Positions 11,061 to 20,622 of a DNA stretch of 64,000 bases are shown piece after piece. Below the pieces are notes generated by a model. It was not told the DNA's origin, did not search any database, and saw only the letters and a program-made list of their open reading frames with translations. This stretch comes from Microglena sp. YARC. Taxonomy: Eukaryota > Chlorophyta > Chlorophyceae > Chlamydomonadales > Chlamydomonadaceae. A program made the translations under genes and the position numbers. How positions within the stretch are numbered: the first letter of the stretch is position 1; every line of letters starts with the position of its first letter. Location: NCBI GenBank assembly GCA_022414725.1, contig CM039463.1, forward strand, positions 71,998,724 through 72,062,723, given 5' to 3'.

Positions 11061-11281
11061 TGTAAAGCAGATGGATGAGATAGAGAAGGTTGCAGAAGGG
11101 GGGTTTTGCAGTCCAGCAAAAAGATGGAGCAGTCCAGCTTCAGACAACTATGCAGTCCAGCACAGTACTAGGAGCTGAAGAAGAGGGGGGCTGTGCAGTC
11201 CAGCACAACAAAGCAGTCCAGCTAAAAGGAGGGGCAATCCAGCCAGCTCCAATTCAATCCGCAGTGGGGTGCAATCCAGCA

Positions 11282-11305
11282 CCTTAGTGCGATGAGCCCA
11301 TAACC
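11282..11305 (-). promoter_or_regulatory. Copia-1 primer-binding site, half-tRNA type
   Basis: Immediately inside the 5' LTR the minus strand reads GGTTATGGGCTC. Its complement GAGCCCATAACC matches the anticodon loop region of initiator tRNA-Met (GGGCCCAUAACC) at 11 of 12 bases, rather than the tRNA 3' end. This resembles priming by a cleaved initiator tRNA, as known for Drosophila copia and yeast Ty5. Confidence 0.6.
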
Positions 11306-11700
11306 TATAAAATAAATAGGCTGGGGACCAGAGAGAGAGTAAGTGGTAATTACATCAGAAACAAAACAACTACAAAGAGAAGCGAATGCCTTAGAACTGA
11401 CAAGTGGGAACAGGCAATGTACACGAAGCAGGCGAAGAGCCTTCAATATCTAAGCAAAGCAATTAGAACTAAGAGTCAGAGTATCAAAGCAGAGAGAAAG
11501 AGAGAGCTGCAAACAAAACTGAACAACTAGCTTTGAACAAATGCGCGCGAGTCTCGGTCAGATGCGCGCGAACAAATGCGCGCGAGTCTCAGCTTTCTGG
11601 AGCACCAAAGATCATAGCAAGAGACGCAGTAATGGCAGTAGGACAGTAAATCTTACCTGGGGACCAGAGAGAGAGTAAGTGGTACTCTGCTCTCGTGAGT

Positions 11701-11713
11701 CCCCTTTTATATA
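11701..11713 (-). promoter_or_regulatory. Copia-1 5' LTR TATA box
   Basis: The minus strand reads TATATAAAAGGGG, a strong TATA box, so RNA would start near 11675. The same box is in the 3' LTR at 6551-6563. In Copia-2 the 3' LTR has the degraded GTTTAAAATGGG near 18543. Confidence 0.75.
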
Positions 11714-11876
11714 CTGTTCGGGAGGGAATCTACGGAAGGCATCTTTGGAAGATTCCACCGGTAGATTCCTTTAGTAGCTACCGCGAAGCATCCCTAAACC
11801 GGCCATAGGGAGGTAACAACTGGTTGGTCACCCGCGGTAACTTGTACTCACAAAACACGTCAGAGCATATTACTAC

Positions 11877-11942
11877 TGGCTCAGTGGTGTAGCGCCATGA
11901 GCTATTCGGAGATTCGACAGGGGTACGAATCCCTTCGGGGGC
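11877..11942 (+). other. tRNA-like A-box/B-box sequence antisense in Copia 5' LTR
   Basis: A box TGGCTCAGTGG at 11877-11887 and B box GGTACGAATCC at 11932-11942, in the same antisense position as in the other LTRs. Confidence 0.6.
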
Positions 11943-12029
11943 AGCGTTTTGCTTTTACCTAATTAGCATCACATGAAGTCTAGTCCGTCATCAAATATCA
12001 CAAGGCAAGTGCTAACTGATATTCTAACA

Positions 12030-12436
12030 AAGGAGTGATGCCCTCATGCACTGGCCTGTAACAGGAGTGATGCCCTGCAGTGTTTTTAATGTTAGATCAG
12101 CAAGACCTTGGATGCTTGCCTTTCATTCTTTTTCTGTGTTGCTCTTGGAGGTTACAGTGGTGTTTTGTTGGTTGGGGAGGAACAGTGTTGCTTGGAGGTG
12201 GGGGTGGTCCTCGGAAGGCCCTTTGTCCTTTGTCCTCCTAGTAATTAGTTTGTGTCCCTCGTTCTTTTGTCCCCTAGTCTTTTCGTCTTTTGTCTTCGGA
12301 TCTTTTGTCTTAGCGGACTTTTGGTCCATGTCCTCTAGTCTCCTTCTTTGGTTTTTCTTCCTCGGTCACATAGGGCTAGGTTTTATCAGATGTTCTCCTT
12401 CCTGGTTCCTCCCTATGTAAAAAAAAAAAAAAAAAG
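12030..12436 (+). mobile_element. family B element, 3' portion with poly-A
   Basis: It resumes family B right after the Copia-1 target duplication and runs through GGAGTGATGCCCTGCAGTG and a GGAGGTGGGGGTGGT stretch to the terminal hairpin (12368-12418) and poly-A (12419-12436). It matches 26160-26576 closely. It is non-coding. Confidence 0.88.
12368..12418 (+). other. family B terminal 51-nt hairpin
   Basis: Outer arms ACATAGGG and CCCTATGT pair over 8 bp. Inner arms CTAGG and CCTGG pair over 5 bp (one G-U). The loop is 20 nt, and a 5-nt bulge lies on the 3' side. It ends directly at poly-A. The architecture and spacing are the same as in the LINE-A tail (22155-22205), with one compensatory pair change. 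Confidence 0.75.
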
Positions 12437-12964
12437 ATCACAGTTCCACGGGTTCATTGCTCTTTTCTTGTCTTGCCGAGGTTTACCTTCGCGGTTAGGG
12501 GGCGGCGTTAGATCGCAGGACACGCAGGCTGAGTTACAAATGTGGTGTGTTCTACATCCCTTGTGATCTACAGTACCCTTGCTGTACCGACCCTACTTGT
12601 GAGAGTAGGAAGGGGGTGGTGAGGTTCGATTCCTTAGTATTTTGGCGTCCTGGCCCTAAGCAAACCTTGTAGGGAAGTACTGTCGGATTTCTGCCCTCGT
12701 GGTGGTTCTATAGTTATATCTCATTGATTCCGACTCTTACGACCATGGCAGGGAGCTTGTCTGCCATGGTCAACAGGGGTAGTGGTGAATGTGCGTTTGG
12801 TCGTGGGTTGGTATCTCTCACCAACCCTAAGTGCGCCTACTTTGCATATTGTAGGAGTGGCACCACCATTCAAACTGAATCCTCTGTGTCGCTGGTTTGT
12901 GTCGGGAGACCCACCTCCTGGGGTGAAAATCCTTTCACAACTAAAAAAAAAAAAAAAAAAAAAA
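12437..12964 (+). mobile_element. family C SINE-like element with poly-A
   Basis: A non-coding element ending GGGTGAAAATCCTTTCACAACT then 22 A (12943-12964). GTGAAA and TTTCAC form a small hairpin next to the tail. An exact pol III B box GGTTCGATTCC lies at 12623-12633, but a good A box is not evident. The 3' ~210 bp recur at 31216-31441, and the last ~100 bp at 36674-36773. The 5' boundary is set only by the preceding family B poly-A. Confidence 0.6.
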
Positions 12965-13789
12965 GGGAGGTGACGTGGTGACTCAGCGGACCTGTCAGAA
13001 ATGTCCAGATCGCATCCATCCCATGTCACAAACTTGACCGCAAGTTCTTCCCACTGTATTGAGAAACATGTCGCTCCGCATTGTGCCATAGCAATTACGC
13101 ATCAAATTTGACTGAATGAAAAATCTCGCTGAGCATTCTCGCCCTAACTTGACTGAACATCTAAAATCAGCAACTTGACTGCAACTTCTTCCCACTGCAA
13201 CGAGAAATATGTCGTCGCTGTGAATGGTGCTATAGCGAGCACGCGGCAAAGTTGAATGGATGAACCTAGCGATGTTTCCAAGTCTCAGATCGAGTTGATT
13301 TCGGGAGCAGTTGCGGTGAACAGGATTGTTCTTCGGCCGAACTGAATACATGCAAGAAGAAGCTTTACTTATGTACAGTTGCGATTGCGCAGGTTCAGCT
13401 TTTTCAGTGGGGTCGACTATCGATCACAGCTGAGGTGGCAGGGAAGCAGGTCCGATGCTTTTAGCGGAGTTGGATGATGCGCAAACGTTGTCGATGCTCT
13501 TCGTCCCGTATGCCTTTCAGCTATGGCAAAGCCCACAGCTGAAGTGGAGGGAGGCAGATACGGAGTATGTGTGTGCTGGTGGGTGCGTGTATGAGGGAGG
13601 GGAGGGATGGGAGTGGGGAGAGGGTGGGGGCTGGTGGGATGGCTGTGGTGGGGGAAGGGAATAAGGGATGGAGTCAGGAAATATGTCAGGAAGAGTAAGA
13701 GAGTATGTTTGTGGGTGGGGTGGGGTGGGGTGGGGGAAGATAACTGGGGGGGGGGGGGGGGGGGGGGGGGATAAAAGGGATATGCGTCC

Positions 13790-14083
13790 TGTTAGAATAT
13801 CAGTTAGCACTTGCCTTGTGATATTTGATGACGGACTAGACTTCATGTGATGCTAATTAGGTAAAGGCAAAACGCTGCCCCCGGAGGGATTCGTACCCCT
13901 GTCGAATCTCCGAATAGCTCATTGGTTACACCACTGAGCTAAAGGTAATATGCTGAGCCGTGACGTGTGGGTACAAGTTACCGCTGGTGGCCAACCGGTT
14001 GTTGCCGCCCGATGGCCGGCTTAGGGATGCTTTGCGGTAGCTACTGAAGGAATCTACCGGTGGAATCTTCCAAAGATGCCTTG
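13790..14083 (+). repeat. Copia-2 5' LTR, truncated
   Basis: It matches the first ~290 bp of the LTR (TGTTAGAATATC to AAAGATGCC) and then jumps into gag (GTTGGAGTTGGATGACAAC). The tRNA-like block reads, on the minus strand, TAGCTCAGTGG (13931-13941) and GGTACGAATCC (13887-13897), the best A box of the four LTRs. Confidence 0.9.
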
Positions 14084-16164
14084 TTGGAGTTGGATGACAA
14101 CAATTATGGGGTCTGGAGTGTTAGGATGATGGCATGCCTTGCCTTGAAGAAGGTGTCCAAGGCTATTTCAGAGGACACGGTGGACCCTGAGGATGATCTG
14201 CAAGCAAGATCCTTTCTGGTCATTCAGGTGAAGGATCACCTCCTGCCCTTCATCAAGAATGAGAAGACTGCCAAGGGCATGTGGTTGAAGCTTGAGGAGC
14301 TGCACAAGAACAAGTCCAGGGCTCGCTTGAATCTGATGCGCCGAGAGCTGGCGCAACTGAAGAAGGAGCCCAAGGAGACTGTAGCCAAGTACACTTCCCG
14401 TGCGGAGTCACTCAGGGATCAGCTTGCAGCAGCACGGGATACCACCTTTTCTGCTGACCTGATCAGCACTATGTTGAATGGACTGCCTAAGGAGTTTGAC
14501 ACAGCAGTCCAAATCCTGGAGGCAGAGGACAACTCGGATCTGAGTGATGTCCTGGCCAGACTCTTGATTGCTGAAGCAAGGATGAGTAGGAAGGATGATC
14601 GTACTAGAGCTGAGGACCACGGCTCTGCTCTTGCTGGACATGGCGGCACCCCCCCATCGCGTCCAGGTCAGGCTTGTCCGGGTCAGACCACGGACAAGGA
14701 CAAGAGGACCTGCTACTACTGTGGTAACGCGGGTCACATTGCAAAGGATTGTCGCAAGAAGAAATCTGACAAAGCCTCCGGGAAGTATACTCCCAAGACC
14801 CAGCCGGGTAACAACGCCACAGTCGCCACTGACTTCACCTGCTCGGGTGGCACTGCTGCACTCACTGATGAGGAATTGCCCCCTTTGATTGGTGAAGTGA
14901 CTTGGATGCTGGACTCAGGTGCTTCCCACAACATCACGGGGGACCGCGATCTGCTTGTGAACATCAGACACCTGGATACACCACTCCAATTCAGGTTTGC
15001 TGACGGAGTGGGACATCGGGCAGAGTACGCTGGCGACGTCTTCCTGGAATCTGTAAATGGAGAGTATGTTCAGCTGCAGAATGTCCATTATGTCCCTGCA
15101 TCTTCCAGAAATCTGATCTCCCTCTCAAGCGTTATGCGGAACGGAGCTCAGATAGAATACTGGGACGACACACGTTGTATCTTTGCCAAGAATGGTGTGC
15201 GCATCGAAGCGGTTTGCATCAACGGCGTGTATGAGGTGGAGGGGATGGTGCCCGAGGCAGACATGCCAGTTGCTCCTCTTTTTACTGACGGTACTGTGTG
15301 CGCTGCAGTTGAGACGCCGGAGCTTTGGCATGCCAGGTTTGGTCATCTGGGGATGACAAACTTGGCCACTCTGCAGGCCAAGCAGATGGTACATGGCATG
15401 AAGGTAGAAGCTGAGGCATTCAAGGACTTCAAGGATCCCTGCGAGGCTTGCGTGCTGTCGAAGCAGACCCGCGATCCTTTTCCTGCCAGTAAGTCAGCAC
15501 TTGTGAAGGGATTGCTTCATGTGGACCTATGTGGTCCTATCACACCTGCCTCTCTAGGGCAGAGCAAGTACTTCCTGGGTGTGTTGGAGGACCACTCCAG
15601 GTACAGCTTTGTCATCATGCTGAAGACCAAGGACCAGGCATCAGCAGCCTTGCATGACCTCATTCTCATGCTGCAGACTCAACATGGCATCACTGTCAAG
15701 ATAGTGCGCTCGGACAGAGGAGGAGAATTCTGCAATGGTGAACTCGCTGCCTTCTTTGCTTCCAGAGGGATTGTCCATCAAACCACAACCCCTTACAGCC
15801 CCGAGAGCAATGGCGCGGCGGAGCGTTTGAACAGGACCCTAATGGAAAAGGTTAGGGCCCTACTCCTTCACAGTGGTGCCCCCTTCTACCTTTGGGCTGA
15901 GGGCCTACAGACAGCTAGCACCTTAAGGAATGCCTCCCCAGTCAGTGGCCGGGAGCTTACGCCTCACCAGCTGCTGACAGGGTCAGTCCCAGAAGTATCC
16001 CACTTCAAGATTTTTGGGTGCAAGGCCTTTGCCCATGTGCCCAAGCTGAAGCGGCGCAAGCTGGATGCTGTAAGCAGACCAGGTGTCTTCATTGGGTACG
16101 AGGCCAACTCCAAGGCATACCGGATCCTGGATCCAGACGGCAAGACTGTGCGTGTGGCTCGGGA
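14084..16164 (+). pseudogene. Copia-2 gag-protease-integrase, long open frame
   Basis: One uninterrupted frame of ~690 codons, open from 14060 inside the LTR remnant. Gag (LDDNNYGVW...) reaches the CCHC knuckle CYYCGNAGHIAKDC near 14715. Protease DSGASHNITGD is near 14910. The HHCC finger WHARFGHLG...CEACVLSKQ is near 15325-15460. Integrase core residues are Asp in HVDLCGPI, Asp in VRSDRGGEF and Glu in SPESNGAAERL (about 15520-15830). It is the best-preserved copy of these domains here. The native gag start is lost. The frame ends at 16225 in antisense LINE-A sequence, cutting off the RT. Confidence 0.92.
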
Positions 16165-16332
16165 TTTTTTTTTTTTTTTTTTTACAAAGGGGGAACCAGG
16201 AAAAGGCGCAACTGATAAAACCTAGCCCTTTGTGAGCAAGGAGAAAAGACCAAAGAAAAAGACAAGAACGGCTAAGGGACAGCTAAGGGACGGACACCAC
16301 CTGGGCGACGTAAGGGACAAAGGAGGACGGGA
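16165..16332 (-). mobile_element. LINE-A 3' end inserted in Copia-2 pol
   Basis: Poly-T (16165-16183) and ~148 bp of reverse-complemented LINE-A 3' end, at the same Copia site with the same breakpoint and the same GTGAGCAAGG variant as in Copia-1. It ends the upstream frame (TKGEPGKGATDKT then stop). On the Copia sense strand it supplies an ATG at 16232 in frame with the downstream pol segment. Confidence 0.93.
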
Positions 16333-18212
16333 TGTTACCTTCCATGAGGGTGTCTTCCCATACAACACGCCGACGCCACCAGCCCATATGAATGATGAGC
16401 CACTGTGCATTGTAGACATCAAGCTGGAACCTGATGAGGAACCAGTTAGTGCACCTTCTGGCACCTCACCAGCGGCACCCACTACCCCGACGGATGAAGC
16501 TGACACTGAGGACGAAGACTTGCCCCCTTTGCACATGGATACTGACTCAGATGAGGAAGATGAGGACATTGCTCCACTGCCTACTCAAGATGCACCTCCT
16601 CCGCGGCGATCATCTAGACTCAGGCAGGCACCTTCAGAGTGGTGGGCCAGCTCAGCTGCTGTTGTTGAACTTCAGCCTAAGCCAGTGTCTGTGAAGGAAG
16701 CTCCCGCAGGTCCCGAAGCTCAGCAGTGGAAGCTTGCAATGGATGAAGAGTATGCAGCCCTGCTCCACAACAAGACTTGGAGGTTGAGGACAGACCCCCT
16801 GGAACCAATGTACTCCCTGTCAAGTGGATCTTCAAGAGGAAGCGAGACGCTGCCGGTAACATCGAGCGCTACAAGGCTCGCCTGGTAGTTGTTGGATGCA
16901 GGCAGCGGGAGGGTCTCGACTACAATGAGATATATGCACCTGTAGGGAAGCACGCAACTCTGCGCACCCTCTTGGCTGTCACAGCTCACCGCGATCTTGA
17001 ACTGCATCAGCTGGGCGTTGCCAACGCGTTCCTCAATGGGGAACTGGAAGAGGATCTGTGGATGCAGCAACCTCCAGGTTTTGCAGTTGGGGGAAGCGAC
17101 CGCGCATGCCATTTGCGCAAGACTCTCTATGGTCTGAAGCAGAGCCCCCGTGCTTGGTATGCAAACTTGCGCTCCCAGCTGGAGGCCATTGGCTTTAATG
17201 CCTCTGTGGGCGACCCTGGATTGTCATCATGATGGCTGGCTCTGGTGACTGGACCTATGTGCTGATCCATGTGGACGACATCCTGATTGCCGGTTTAGCA
17301 GAAGGAGTCACACTGGTGAAAACCAAGCTGGCTGAAGTCTTCAAAATCAAGGACATGGGGGAATCCTCCTTCTACCTTGGTATGGACATCATCAGGGACA
17401 GAGGGATGAAGACACTCCTCTTGACTCAGAAAAGGTATGTGGCTGACCTCATGGACAAGTTTGCCTCACATGCCAAGTCAAAGAAGGTGCCACTATCCCC
17501 AGCCACCAAGCTGACCAAGGCAGGAGAGCCTATGGACCAGACTGTTGTGAGCTACAGCGAGATCATTGGGTCTCTGATGTATCTTGCAGTTTGCACCAGG
17601 CCTGACCTCTCACAGTCAGTGGGAGCTTTGGCCAGGTACATGGCAAACCCCACTGAGGACCACCTGGCTGCTGCAAAGCATGTGTTGGCGTACATTTCTG
17701 GCACTCTGGACTATGGATTGTTCTATGGAGGCTGTGATCTGCTGGAGCTTCAGGGCTACGCTGACTCAGACTTCGCTGGAGACACTGACACACGCAGGTC
17801 GACAACTGGCTACGCTTTAAGGCTGAATGGAGCTGTGGTCTCCTGGCAGAGCCGACTGCAGCCCACGGTGGCGCACTCCACCACAGAGGCTGAGTACATG
17901 GCTGCTGGTGCAGCTGTCAAGGAAGCACTCTGGTTCAGGAAGCTTCTACCTGAGTTTGGAATGGTGCTAGGAGCAGTACCTATCTACGGTGACAACCAAG
18001 CAGTCATTAAGCTGCTGAAGAACCCCATCCCCTGCGTGCGCACGAAGCATATTGATGTTGTGCACTACTTTGCGCGTGAGCGAGTGGCAAGGTCAGAGGT
18101 GACCTTCACCTACATCTCCACTGAGGAATGGTGGCAGATGTACTCACTAAAATCCTGCCTAGGTGCAAGTTTGAGCTGTGCAGGCTCGGGTTGGGAGTTA
18201 CCAACAAGTAGG
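16333..18212 (+). pseudogene. Copia-2 RT and RNase H region
   Basis: An acidic linker (DEADTEDEDLPPL, DEEDEDIAPLP) leads into RT: VKWIFKRKRDAAG near 16815, motif A QLGVANAFLNG near 17005 with Gly for the expected Asp, and IHVDDILIAG near 17270. RNase H follows with YADSDFAG near 17758, STTEAEY near 17880 and YGDNQAV near 17985. One-base losses near 16782 (AAGACTTGG), 17225 (TTGTCATC) and 18127 break the frame, at different places from Copia-1. An alternative start lies in the LINE insert (ATG 16232), giving a Lys/Arg-rich N terminus. Confidence 0.9.
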
Positions 18213-18238
18213 AACATTCAGTCAGTCACGCGTGGGAG

Positions 18239-18971
18239 TGTTAGAATATCAGTTAGCACTTGCCTTGTGATATTTGATGACGGACTAGACTTCATGTGAT
18301 GCTAATTAGGTAAAGGCAAAACGCTGCCCCCGGAGGGATTCGTACCCCTGTCGAATCTCCGAATAGCTCATGGCGCTACACCACTGAGCCAGTAGTAATA
18401 TGCTCTGCCGTGTTTTGTGAGTACGAGTGGCCAAGCGGTTGTTACCGCCCGATGGCCGGTTTAGGGATGCTTCGCGGTAGCTACTGAAGGAATCTACCGG
18501 TGGAATCTTCCAAAGATGCCTTCCGTAGATTCCCTCCCGAACAGTTTAAAATGGGACTCACGAGAGCAGAGTACCACTTACTCTCTCTCTGGTTCCCAGG
18601 TAAGATTTACTGTCCTACTGCCATTACTGCGTCTCTTGCTATGATCTTTGGTGCTCCACAAAGCTGAGACTCGCGCGCATCTGTTCGTGCGCATCTGACC
18701 GAGCGAATCTGTTCGCGCGCATCTGACTGCGCGCATTTGTTCAAAGCTAGTTGTTCAGCTTTGTTTGCTGCTCTCTCTTTCTCTCTGCTTTGATACTCTG
18801 ACTCTTAGTTCTAATTGCTTTGCTTAGATATTGAAGGCTCTTTGCCTGCTTCGTGTACATTGCCTGTTCCCACTTGTCAGTTCTAAGGCATTCGCTTCTC
18901 TTTGTAGTTGTTTTGTTTCTGATGTAATCACCACTTACTCTCTCTCTGGTCCCCAGCCTATTTATTTTACA
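18239..18971 (+). repeat. Copia-2 3' LTR
   Basis: 733 bp, TGTTAGAATATC to TATTTTACA, preceded by CGTGGGAG (polypurine-like). The TATA region is degraded (GTTTAAAATGGG). The tRNA-like block is on the minus strand: B box 18336-18346, A box 18381-18391. Confidence 0.93.
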
Positions 18972-19282
18972 CGTCCGTCAATGTTTGAAGTTGCATGCAC
19001 TGCAGAGAAAACCTCTTTGCAACCCAGCCCAAAACAGGTGTGGCCAACAGGAGGGGAGGGGGGAGGGGGCGGTTAATGGTTTGGTGGTGGTGGTGTGTGA
19101 ATGATGGGGGGTTTCAAGTGTAAACCATTATGTAACCAGCCCCAAATAGGTGTGGCCAAAGGCCAAACGGGCACCGTACTATGATTGGGTGTGGGGGGTG
19201 GGGTGGGGTGTGGGGGGGGGGGGGTCTTGAGAGTGAGAGTAGCTGGGTAGGTGTGAGTAGGAGTGAGAGTAGGTGAGAGTAG

Positions 19283-19316
19283 GTGTGGCCACCGGCCACA
19301 CGGGCTACCGTACTAG
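19283..19316 (+). other. Helitron-like 3' terminus (hairpin + CTAG)
   Basis: GTGTGGCC (19283-19290), loop ACC, GGCCACAC (19294-19301), spacer GGGCTACCGTA, CTAG (19313-19316), then TATATATA. A decayed second version occurs upstream at 19149-19180 (GTGTGGCC..AGGCC, then CCGTACTATG). Confidence 0.65.
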
Positions 19317-19333
19317 TATATATATATATTATT

Positions 19334-19773
19334 TTACAAAGGGGGGAACCAGGAAAAGGCGCAAGTGATAAAACCTAGCCCTTTGTGACCAAGGAGAAAA
19401 AACCAAATGTAAAGACAAGAACGGCAAAGGGACAGCTAAGGGACGGACACCACCTAGGCGATTGAAGGGACAAAGGAGGACAAGAACAGAAGACAAACAA
19501 ACCAGAGAGGCAAGGAGGAAGCCCAAAATAGTGAGCCCAAGAGAAGGGGCTGGGATTACTAAGAAAAAAGACCTAAGAAGGAGGGGAGAAAAACATCGCA
19601 ACCTTTTCCTGGTTCCCCCCTTTGTAAAAAAAAAAAACTGGAACCGCAACTGATAAAACCTAGCCCTATTTTTTTTGTTTTTTTGTTTTTAATTGTGAAA
19701 GGATTTTCACCCCAGGAGGTGGTCCTATGTGACCAAGGAGAAAAGACCAAGGAAAAAAGACAAGGACGGCCTT
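19334..19773. mobile_element. stack of LINE-A, family B and family C tail fragments
   Basis: In order: minus-strand LINE-A 3' UTR 19334-19598 (ACAAAGGGGGG without a poly-T); plus-strand LINE-A tail with poly-A 19600-19636; a minus-strand family B-like tail (CCTAGCCCTA...TGTGACCAAGGAGAAAAGACC) split by a minus-strand family C tail with its T-rich run (19669-19733). It is a palimpsest of at least four insertions in 440 bp. Confidence 0.75.
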
Positions 19774-20350
19774 GGTTCAGCTACCAACGACAACAACTTT
19801 GGTCTCGGCTTGAGCACTCGCTGCATTGGCTCCAGTTTCAACATCACTTTTTTTATTGAAGAATAATTGTTACAAGGTTATATACGCTTCCAATTCGGCG
19901 TCTTACCGTCTGCAGAATACAATACTTCCTTCCTTGCAATAACCGCGGAAACTAAAGAAACTAGGGTTCGAACTCAGACCGATTATAGACATGTCCAAGT
20001 CTCAACACTGACAGTTTAGCGACTTATCAAGGTTATAGGTCATATTGAAAAAAGGGGAAAAAATTGAAATTGAAATTGTTACATCCGTGTAGAACCGTTA
20101 CTCACAGGACGTGAAGTTAAGGACACCATAGCGGAAGCCGGAGCTAGCTATAGTCACCGTAGGACCATCTCAGCAAAAAGAAACACCAACCACATCATAC
20201 CAGTGCAGCTTAATACGTTTTTTTTTACCCCGGTTGGGAAGCACCGGCACAATACAGCTGGTAAGACAAAACCTGAGAGGGGGGACGGTCTGTGTGCTAG
20301 TCCCCGGGTATCGACCCGGGGTGTGCTTCCATAAAGCGTCTGCACTGTAA
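19774..20350. other. non-coding stretch, weakly LINE-A-like at its left edge
   Basis: 19775-19850 resembles 51378-51460 (CTGCATTGGCT... context) of LINE-A. The rest has no reading frame or match within the window. AGGGTTCGAACTC at 19971-19983 looks like a pol III B box. Confidence 0.4.
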
Positions 20351-20351
20351 A

Positions 20352-20622
20352 ATACTCTGAAAGCTAGTAATAGTGTGAGAGTGAACTACCCTACCACTAC
20401 AACCCGTTATATTCATACTGAATTACTGCAATCAATTCAAAAACACCTCATTCAACGCATCCTGCATGGCTCACACACCACTCTTTGCAAAGTCCGTTCC
20501 CACATAGGTATCCTTGGAAATGACAGAGCAGACACTCTGGCACGCAAAGCAGCTGAGCACCCCACCTTAACCAATTTTACTGACACCACTGGGGAAATCC
20601 CCCGCCACAATGTTTACTGGCC
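20352..20622 (+). pseudogene. RNase H domain fragment of a LINE
   Basis: Reads ...QRILHGSHTTLCKVRSHIGI then GNDRADTLARKAAEHP. The (K/R)xRSHIGIxGNDxADxLA pattern is the C-terminal part of the RNase H carried by some LINE ORF2 proteins, with the catalytic Asp in GNDRAD. LINE-A shows no such domain, so this belongs to another family, possibly the one at 29668-30890. It switches into LINE-A sequence near 20623. Confidence 0.7.

Larger units (their letters stand above)
6135..12029 (-). mobile_element. Copia-1: Ty1/copia retrotransposon, two LTRs, defective
   Basis: A complete-length LTR retrotransposon on the minus strand. LTRs at 6135-6879 and 11306-12029 start TGTTAGAATATC and end TTTTACA (TTTTATA in the 5' LTR). 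It is flanked by a perfect 5-bp target duplication AAGGA (6130-6134 and 12030-12034) inside a family B element. The uninterrupted B sequence at 26150-26175 shows the empty site. Domain order is gag, protease, integrase, RT, RNase H, which defines Ty1/copia. Several frameshifts, an in-frame stop and a LINE-A fragment at 8789-8957 inactivate it. Confidence 0.95.
11306..12029 (-). repeat. Copia-1 5' LTR
   Basis: 724 bp, paired with 6135-6879. It contains a TATA box, the GCGCGC-rich repeats (fewer than in the 3' LTR) and the tRNA-like block. Its last bases are TTTTATA rather than TTTTACA, a probable late point mutation. Confidence 0.93.
13790..18971 (+). mobile_element. Copia-2: Ty1/copia retrotransposon, 5' LTR deleted in part
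   Basis: Same family as Copia-1 but plus strand. A perfect 5-bp target duplication CGTCC lies at 13785-13789 and 18972-18976. The paralogous Helitron at 42330 shows the unoccupied site (GGGATATGC...GTCAATG). A deletion joins the middle of the 5' LTR directly to gag codon ~12, removing the TATA box, R/U5, primer-binding site and gag start. This copy could therefore not move again on its own. Confidence 0.95.
12965..19316 (+). mobile_element. Helitron-like element 1, 5'-truncated, split by Copia-2
   Basis: Segments 12965-13784 and 18977-19316 are collinear with the reverse complement of 42013-43150. The 3' end has an 8-bp GC-rich hairpin (19283-19301), 11 nt, then CTAG followed by T in a TATATA tract. 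That is the Helitron 3' signature (hairpin then CTRR, insertion between A and T). No Rep/helicase coding is present, so it is non-autonomous. The family C poly-A cuts its 5' side. Confidence 0.6.

Noticed and set aside
12046..12420. Hydrophobic, membrane-like ORF (also at 26176-26550)
   Set aside because: It lies within non-coding family B; the hydrophobicity comes from T-rich UTR-like sequence, and the minus strand is equally open.
6135..18971. The two opposed Copia copies as one large inverted duplication
   Set aside because: Each has its own 5-bp target duplication and unrelated host sequence, and only Copia-2 has the 5' LTR deletion.
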